NCBI GenBank assembly: GCA_902613805.1
Contig: CACMIV010000002.1
Coordinates: forward strand, 186,001 to 250,000
DNA from: an uncultured Pelagibacteraceae bacterium
Lineage (GTDB): Bacteria > Pseudomonadota > Alphaproteobacteria > Pelagibacterales > AG-422-B15
Direction: 5' to 3'
DNA length: 64,000 bases
Part shown: positions 59,812 through 64,000 of the stretch, piece after piece
Layout of the letters: each line of letters opens with the position of its first letter
How positions within the stretch are numbered: position 1 is the stretch's first letter
Made by a program: the position numbers and the translations under genes
Notes under the pieces: model-generated
The model's database searches: none
Told to the model about the DNA's origin: nothing
What the model saw: the letters and a program-made list of their open reading frames with translations, nothing else

Positions 59812-60882
59812 TTAAGCTGGCTTTTCTGTTAAAATAATTAAAATCTTACTATTTTCATCAATTCCACTTTCTGGATATTTTTTTGCTTCTTTGATAGCGG
59901 CGTATCCAGCCCCACCTGATGGAGAAGTATCAAATTTGTTTTGTTTTAAATCTTCAACCGCAATATCTGCATCTTCATCTTCAATAGTCATAAAATTTGT
60001 ACACGTTATTGCAAGTGATGATAGAGCTCTTATCGAAGGGCTTTTACAATCTAATCGTCCCATATTAGAAACACCACCTGTGACAGTTACCGCTTCTCCT
60101 TTGTAAATAGACTCGAGCAATACTGGAGCTTTTGTGGGTTCGACAATTATTATTTTTGGATCATTCCCAAAATATTTTCTCACATAGGATGCAATGGATG
60201 CAGGAAAACCTCCTACTCCAGCTTGTAAAAATATATGTGTTGGAAGCTCATCACATTTTGTGCATGCTTCATCTGCAAGAACTAAGTATCCCTGCATAAC
60301 TCGCAGGCCGTGATCGTATCCATCCCAGGTCACATCTGACAAAAGCATCCAACCTTTTTTCTCAGCTTCTTGCTTAGCTTGCTCTAAACTCTCTTCATAA
60401 TCATTGCCGTATACAACAACTTCAGCGCCAAAACTTCTTATTTTATCTGCAAAGCTTGATGGGACATTTTTAGATAAATAGATTACAGCTTTTGCTCCAA
60501 ATATTCTTGCGCCAGCTGCTAGAGAAATTCCATGATTACCAGCACTTGCTGATATATAAGTTTTTCCATTTAGAGCCGAGCTCCATTTTGCATCCTTACT
60601 GAAAGATTTTAAATTTTCTGCAGCATCACTTGCGATTACAAATGCTGCACCAAGAGCCTTAAAGCTTCCGAGGCCCATTCGGTCTCTTTCATCCTTAAAC
60701 CATAATTTTTTAATACCTAATTCATGACTTAATTTGGCTGATTCCGCTAAAGGTGTTTCAGCTGCTTTTGGACACAAGCTCAAAAGCTTTTTTACTGCCT
60801 CTACATCAGTACTAACAGGATCAATACCATTGTCTCCTGGAAGTCCTTTTTTAAAATATGGATTTGTAATAAACTTTCTCAT
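59812..60882 (-). CDS. PLP-dependent ammonia-lyase, diaminopropionate ammonia-lyase-like
   Basis: 356 residues, fold type II PLP enzyme. LWFKDERDRMGLGSFKALGAAF carries the Schiff-base Lys75; SASAGNHGISLAAGA is the PLP phosphate/Asn loop; FLQAGVGGFPASIASYVR and SPSGGAGYAAIKEA are the phosphate-binding and C-terminal motifs. The overall order fits diaminopropionate ammonia-lyase (family length about 370-400). Threonine dehydratase-like specificity cannot be excluded. Divergent from the metzincin-like gene. Confidence 0.8.
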   Translation of the reverse strand: MRKFITNPYFKKGLPGDNGIDPVSTDVEAVKKLLSLCPKAAETPLAESAKLSHELGIKKLWFKDERDRMGLGSFKALGAAFVIASDAAENLKSFSKDAKWSSALNGKTYISASAGNHGISLAAGARIFGAKAVIYLSKNVPSSFADKIRSFGAEVVVYGNDYEESLEQAKQEAEKKGWMLLSDVTWDGYDHGLRVMQGYLVLADEACTKCDELPTHIFLQAGVGGFPASIASYVRKYFGNDPKIIIVEPTKAPVLLESIYKGEAVTVTGGVSNMGRLDCKSPSIRALSSLAITCTNFMTIEDEDADIAVEDLKQNKFDTSPSGGAGYAAIKEAKKYPESGIDENSKILIILTEKPA

Positions 60883-60910
60883 TAAACTAAAACATATCAG
60901 ATTTAGAAAT

Positions 60911-61795
60911 ATGCGTATATTAATTAGCTATACTATAATAAGTTTTTTTTTAGCTTCAGTCGTGTTTTCAGATGAAAAACCAGGAAGAAACTTTACCGAT
61001 CTTCCTGACGTTGATGATGGTTATAATATTCATGTTATGTATGTTCTGCCAAAAGATGGGGTTGATAAAGGCTATGATCTTGATAGCAAAATAAGCATGT
61101 TAATGTATCAAATCGACAAATGGTTTAATTCAAAAACTAAAGATAGATTATTTACAGACGGCCAAAATCTTAAATTTGATCGTAAAGATGATAATAAAAT
61201 TGATATAACCTTTTTAAGACTGGATCTTAGTGATGATGAAATATCCAAGCATGGAATTCAGGCAGTCAATGTATTACAGCCTGCAATAAGTCGATTTGGC
61301 TTTAATGATCCAAAAAAAGTTTATTTCATCGTCTATGGTGGCTCTAATAGAGATGTTTGTGCGTCTTCTCAACTTCCAAGTTATGCAACAGAAGGTGTAA
61401 CAGCCAACACGGCGGCTCTTTATTACCCCGGAAAAAGAAGCGGATCATGTATAGAAAACAATGGTGGTATTAAACCTGAATTTAATGAAACTGCTAAAGC
61501 TGCTCTTCATGAAATCCTTCATGTTTTAGGAGCCGTACCACAGTGCGCCGAAGATCATCTAGTTTTTAAAGATGAGGGTACAATTAACGATGGCATCGGG
61601 GGGCACTTATCAATACCTGGAGATATAATGTACAGTGTGCAATCGAATAAAACGTATGATAAGGCTAAACATTTAGATTTTAAAAGTTCAAATTATTATA
61701 ATCACGATAATGAAAATTGTTTAGATATTGCAAAAAGCAGGTATGTACTTCCAACAGTCAGCAATCCTCAACTACCTATTTTTTCATCAAAATAG
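60911..61795 (+). CDS. Secreted metzincin-like zinc peptidase, unusual third ligand
   Basis: 294 residues from the ATG at 60911; the frame opens 177 bases earlier but antisense to the ammonia-lyase. Signal peptide about 1-20. The zinc motif AALHEILHVLGAVP has His200, Glu201 and His204, with Gly207 as in metzincins, and a Met-turn-like GDIMY (238-242). The expected third ligand position is Pro210, so a nearby residue (Asp215 or His216 in CAEDH) would have to serve. Four cysteines in the mature part (150, 180, 212 and later). Peptidase role is inferred. Confidence 0.65.
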   Translation: MRILISYTIISFFLASVVFSDEKPGRNFTDLPDVDDGYNIHVMYVLPKDGVDKGYDLDSKISMLMYQIDKWFNSKTKDRLFTDGQNLKFDRKDDNKIDITFLRLDLSDDEISKHGIQAVNVLQPAISRFGFNDPKKVYFIVYGGSNRDVCASSQLPSYATEGVTANTAALYYPGKRSGSCIENNGGIKPEFNETAKAALHEILHVLGAVPQCAEDHLVFKDEGTINDGIGGHLSIPGDIMYSVQSNKTYDKAKHLDFKSSNYYNHDNENCLDIAKSRYVLPTVSNPQLPIFSSK

Positions 61796-61796
61796 T

Positions 61797-62315
61797 TTAA
61801 GGTGTTACTTTGGGTATCGGTGAATAATTGTACATAACATAAAGTTGCTGATAACATAACTTCCCTGTCTTCATTGCATAATCTTGATGGTAATCTTCTG
61901 CAGGATAAAACTCTGAAGTTTCTCTAATTTCTGTAACTATTGGGTTTTCAAATTTGCCTGATAAATCAATTGTTTCAATTTTACTCTCAATAACTTCTTT
62001 TTCATCCTCACTATTATAAAAAAGTATGGATTTATATTGCTCTCCAATATCAGGACCTTGACGATTTAAAGTTGTGGGGTCATGAATGATAAAAAATGTA
62101 TCAATCAATTCATTAAAAGAAACTTCGCTAGTATCATAATCAATCTTGACTACTTCAACATGACCAGTCTCACCAGTTAAAACATCCTCATATCTAGGAT
62201 TATCTAAATGACCACCAGAATAACCTGAGGTTGCATTAATAACACCAGGCATTTGTTCATATAAGACTTCAACGCCCCAAAAGCACCCTGCGCCTACTAT
62301 TAAAGATGATAACAT
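61797..62315 (-). CDS. msrA: Peptide methionine sulfoxide reductase A
   Basis: 172 residues with the catalytic motif GAGCFWGVE (Cys11), the family strands GYSGGHLDNPRYEDV and TGHVEVVKIDYD, HDPTTLNRQGPDIGEQYKSILF and the closing AEDYHQDY. Reduces the S-epimer of methionine sulfoxide in proteins. No resolving cysteine is placed as in E. coli MsrA, but a Cys lies near the C-terminus (KLCYQQL). Starts just after the convergent metzincin-like gene. Confidence 0.93.
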   Translation of the reverse strand: MLSSLIVGAGCFWGVEVLYEQMPGVINATSGYSGGHLDNPRYEDVLTGETGHVEVVKIDYDTSEVSFNELIDTFFIIHDPTTLNRQGPDIGEQYKSILFYNSEDEKEVIESKIETIDLSGKFENPIVTEIRETSEFYPAEDYHQDYAMKTGKLCYQQLYVMYNYSPIPKVTP

Positions 62316-62352
62316 ACTAGTTGATATAAATTGCTTGTGAGAAATTCAATAA

Positions 62353-63456
62353 TTATTTTCTTTCAGCCACAAGCATTTCATCATAAAACCATAATCCGTC
62401 ATGATCACGAATTATGTCCTCAATACACTTAATATAACTTTGATCTGCTTCCTTTTCCTTAACCATTTGATCACTTATTTGGGCAACATAGGTACAAGCA
62501 TTCCATGCAGAAAATACTAATGATGTCGCAATGCCACTGTTTATCTCATTTGGCTGGGACCTTAGTTTATATTCGAATATCTCAGGTTCTCTGAAATGAA
62601 TTTTGTTATTGAATTCACTGTCTAAATTATTTTTCATGTACTGAATAATGTCATGACCTTTATTTGGAAATGGGTTTTCTTCTGGCCAAAGTTTATTAAT
62701 TGCATTTAAACCAGGGTCATTTCCATACGAATGAAAAGCTACCATTTTTCCATTTGGACCAAGCAAATTAACCATTGGTTTAATTACATTATTAACTTTT
62801 TTTTCAACACTTGCCCGTGAACGATATGCTTGTGAAACAATCACCAAATCAAATTCATTAATAGATTCTTTTTTTGATGGGATTATTTGATCAAGTGTGA
62901 ATTCGTGGTCTTTTCTATAAATACAAATGACTGACGGATTTTCATAAGTCGTATTCCCTTGTTTATTTTCCTCAACTCTCCAATTTTCTTTTAAAAGTGG
63001 ACCTAATTGTCTTAATTGCTCGTAAAAACCAAATGAAGAGTCGCCGTCTAATGCAATGCTGTTCCAATTCATATTTTGTTGTTTAGACTCGTTATTCGAT
63101 TTTAGATATCCAGCTTCAGAATAATGTAGATTAGATATTGTAAAAACCATATTTGGATGTTCAACAAATCTATCAGCTAATTTCTCAATGGTTATTCTTG
63201 CATCTTCCATGCTTACATCTTTACAAGAAACGTAAAACGGAACAGTTGGAAATTTTTGATGAGCAATTCGAAGCACGTTCATTAATACTGCTCCATCGCC
63301 TACTCCAGCATCAAATATTTTTAAAGCAGGTTTTAATGGTTTTAATTCATTAATTATATGAGATAGCTTTTCTGCTATTACTGCCTTTTCGTTTGTAGTT
63401 GTAACAAATAATAAGTATCTCTGTCGATTATCAAAAAAACGGACCTCTTCTACCAT
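62353..63456 (-). CDS. SAM-dependent methyltransferase-like protein
   Basis: 367 residues from the ATG at 63456; the frame opens at 63492 inside the divergent DUF1192 gene, so I prefer the later start. The SAM-binding glycine motif IFDAGVGDGAVLMNVL and a later DLVIVSQAYRSRAS/GPNGKMVAFHSYG pair (acidic post-motif and strand 5) give a class I methyltransferase fold. DNRQRYLLFVTTTNEKAVI before the glycine motif is family-like, and the C-terminal ~100 residues are helical. Substrate unknown. Confidence 0.7.
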   Translation of the reverse strand: MVEEVRFFDNRQRYLLFVTTTNEKAVIAEKLSHIINELKPLKPALKIFDAGVGDGAVLMNVLRIAHQKFPTVPFYVSCKDVSMEDARITIEKLADRFVEHPNMVFTISNLHYSEAGYLKSNNESKQQNMNWNSIALDGDSSFGFYEQLRQLGPLLKENWRVEENKQGNTTYENPSVICIYRKDHEFTLDQIIPSKKESINEFDLVIVSQAYRSRASVEKKVNNVIKPMVNLLGPNGKMVAFHSYGNDPGLNAINKLWPEENPFPNKGHDIIQYMKNNLDSEFNNKIHFREPEIFEYKLRSQPNEINSGIATSLVFSAWNACTYVAQISDQMVKEKEADQSYIKCIEDIIRDHDGLWFYDEMLVAERK

Positions 63457-63483
63457 ATTTAATCTTAACAAGTTGCCAAAAAA

Positions 63484-63681
63484 ATGAAACACTCAACTTT
63501 AATGGATACAGATGATTTAGAGCCTATTATTAAGCCAAAAGAAATTGATTTTGAATCCTTAAGTATTGAAGAACTTATGGAATATATCGTTGAACTCAAG
63601 GCTGAGATTGAAAGGGCTGAAAACTATATTTTGTCCAAGGAAAAAGATCGCCTAAATGCAGAGAGCTTATTTAAGAAATGA
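63484..63681 (+). CDS. DUF1192 family protein
   Basis: 65 residues, the typical DUF1192 length. D-D-L-E-P near the N-terminus, LSIEELMEYIVELKAEIERAE (amphipathic coiled-coil helix) and KDRLNAESLFKK at the end follow the family pattern closely. Function unknown, alphaproteobacteria-specific. Overlaps the following small membrane-protein gene by 4 bp. Confidence 0.9.
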   Translation: MKHSTLMDTDDLEPIIKPKEIDFESLSIEELMEYIVELKAEIERAENYILSKEKDRLNAESLFKK

Positions 63682-63905
63682 TCAATAGATACGGATTAGT
63701 ACCATTGGCATTTGCACTTTTCGTTTTTGCAATTTTTTTTACAACTCTTATTCCTTCACCACACAAAAGCTGCATTGATCGTAATTTGGCTGTTTTAAAT
63801 AATTTAGATGAGGCTAAATATTCAGAAAAAGAAATAAAAGAACTTGGTTTATCTATTGGAACTGGCTGCAGAGAAGATAATTCATTTCAACTTGCAGCCA
63901 ATTAA
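63678..63905 (+). CDS. Small single-span membrane protein of unknown function
   Basis: 75 residues: one hydrophobic helix at residues 7-26, then a polar domain with two cysteines (Cys32 and Cys64). The ATG overlaps the DUF1192 stop as ATGA, so expression is coupled. Not recognised beyond this. Confidence 0.65.
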   Translation: MINRYGLVPLAFALFVFAIFFTTLIPSPHKSCIDRNLAVLNNLDEAKYSEKEIKELGLSIGTGCREDNSFQLAAN

Positions 63906-63909
63906 AATT

Positions 63910-64000
63910 TTAGTTTGGAAAATTTAATATAGCTTCATCAGTCAAAATCGTCATCACCGTTGTCTCAGTTAAAGCTCCTGCCTCTTGCCTGGCTTTAGTT
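63910..64000 (-). CDS. C-terminal end of a gene continuing past the window
   Basis: The minus strand is open from the window edge (frame starting at 63999) to a TAA at 63910-63912, giving 29 residues that end in TDEAILNFPN. Composition is soluble-protein-like. It converges with the small membrane-protein gene, four bases apart. Too little is visible to name a family. Confidence 0.5.
   Translation of the reverse strand, partial: TKARQEAGALTETTVMTILTDEAILNFPN

Noticed and set aside
60734..60910. N-terminal extension of the metzincin-like gene
   Set aside because: It is antisense to the ammonia-lyase start, and the signal peptide begins at the ATG at 60911.
1..64000. Insertion sequences, prophage, CRISPR arrays, tRNA or rRNA genes
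   Set aside because: Looked for transposase or integrase motifs, spaced direct repeats and the T-loop motif GGTTCRA; none was convincing anywhere in the window.

Overview
The window is an AT-rich, densely packed stretch of an alphaproteobacterial chromosome. Short intergenic gaps, frequent ATGA-type stop/start overlaps, several TTG starts and the gene families present (PlcP-Agt lipid remodelling, DUF1192, DUF6552-like, DUF2237, AtuA/DUF1446, several Liv-type transporter genes) point to a streamlined, low-GC marine alphaproteobacterium of the SAR11, HIMB59 or AEGEAN-169 kind. That placement is inference from gene content and composition. I saw no rRNA, tRNA, CRISPR array, transposase or phage gene.

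Layout. 1-3.8 kb: small membrane and housekeeping genes (DUF998-like fragment, Mpo1-like, two MAPEG proteins, thioesterase, VanZ-like, SDR, FMN oxidase-like), plus a short terminator-ended transcript at about 1583-1735. 3.8-35 kb: a very complete phosphorus-acquisition region. It holds phnX; a divergent pair encoding a PhnZ-like HD oxygenase and a tyrosine/dual-specificity phosphatase; phnCDEE; a Pho-box-preceded MFS transporter; a C-P lyase locus (frameshifted phnF, phnGHIJKLN, a DUF1045 2H-phosphoesterase on the opposite strand, phnM); and a long co-directional run ppk-ppx-phoR-(membrane protein)-pstSCAB-phoU-phoB-arsC-aquaporin. Divergent sixA and the plcP-agt lipid-remodelling pair follow, with a candidate PhoB-driven small RNA upstream of plcP.

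35-44.4 kb: modular membrane proteins of unknown role, livHMG, an arylsulfotransferase-like secreted propeller, a structured intergenic element, DoxX and other membrane proteins, a PQQ-type sugar dehydrogenase and DUF2237. 44.5-56 kb: lipid/acyl-CoA-type metabolism (nitronate monooxygenase-like, TIGR03084, enoyl-CoA hydratase, FAD monooxygenase, acyl-CoA ligase, AtuA), thiamine diphosphokinase, two tandem Liv-type binding proteins and livF. These probably complement the livHMG genes encoded 10-15 kb away. 56-64 kb: flavin reductase with a tiny CxxC membrane protein, desaturase, secreted two-repeat protein, CFA synthase, PLP ammonia-lyase-like enzyme, a metzincin-like secreted protein, MsrA, a methyltransferase and DUF1192.

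How it fits together. Arrays of 7-bp half-sites at 11-bp spacing (CTGTAAC/CTGTAAT/ATGTAAT type, matching the Pho-box pattern) occur before phnC, the MFS gene, pstS and the small-RNA candidate. PhoB therefore probably switches on Pi uptake, phosphonate uptake and cleavage, and possibly the small RNA. Arsenate reductase and an arsenite-type channel at the end of the pst-pho run would remove arsenate that enters through the Pi transporter. PlcP and Agt would release phosphate from phospholipids and replace it with glycolipid.
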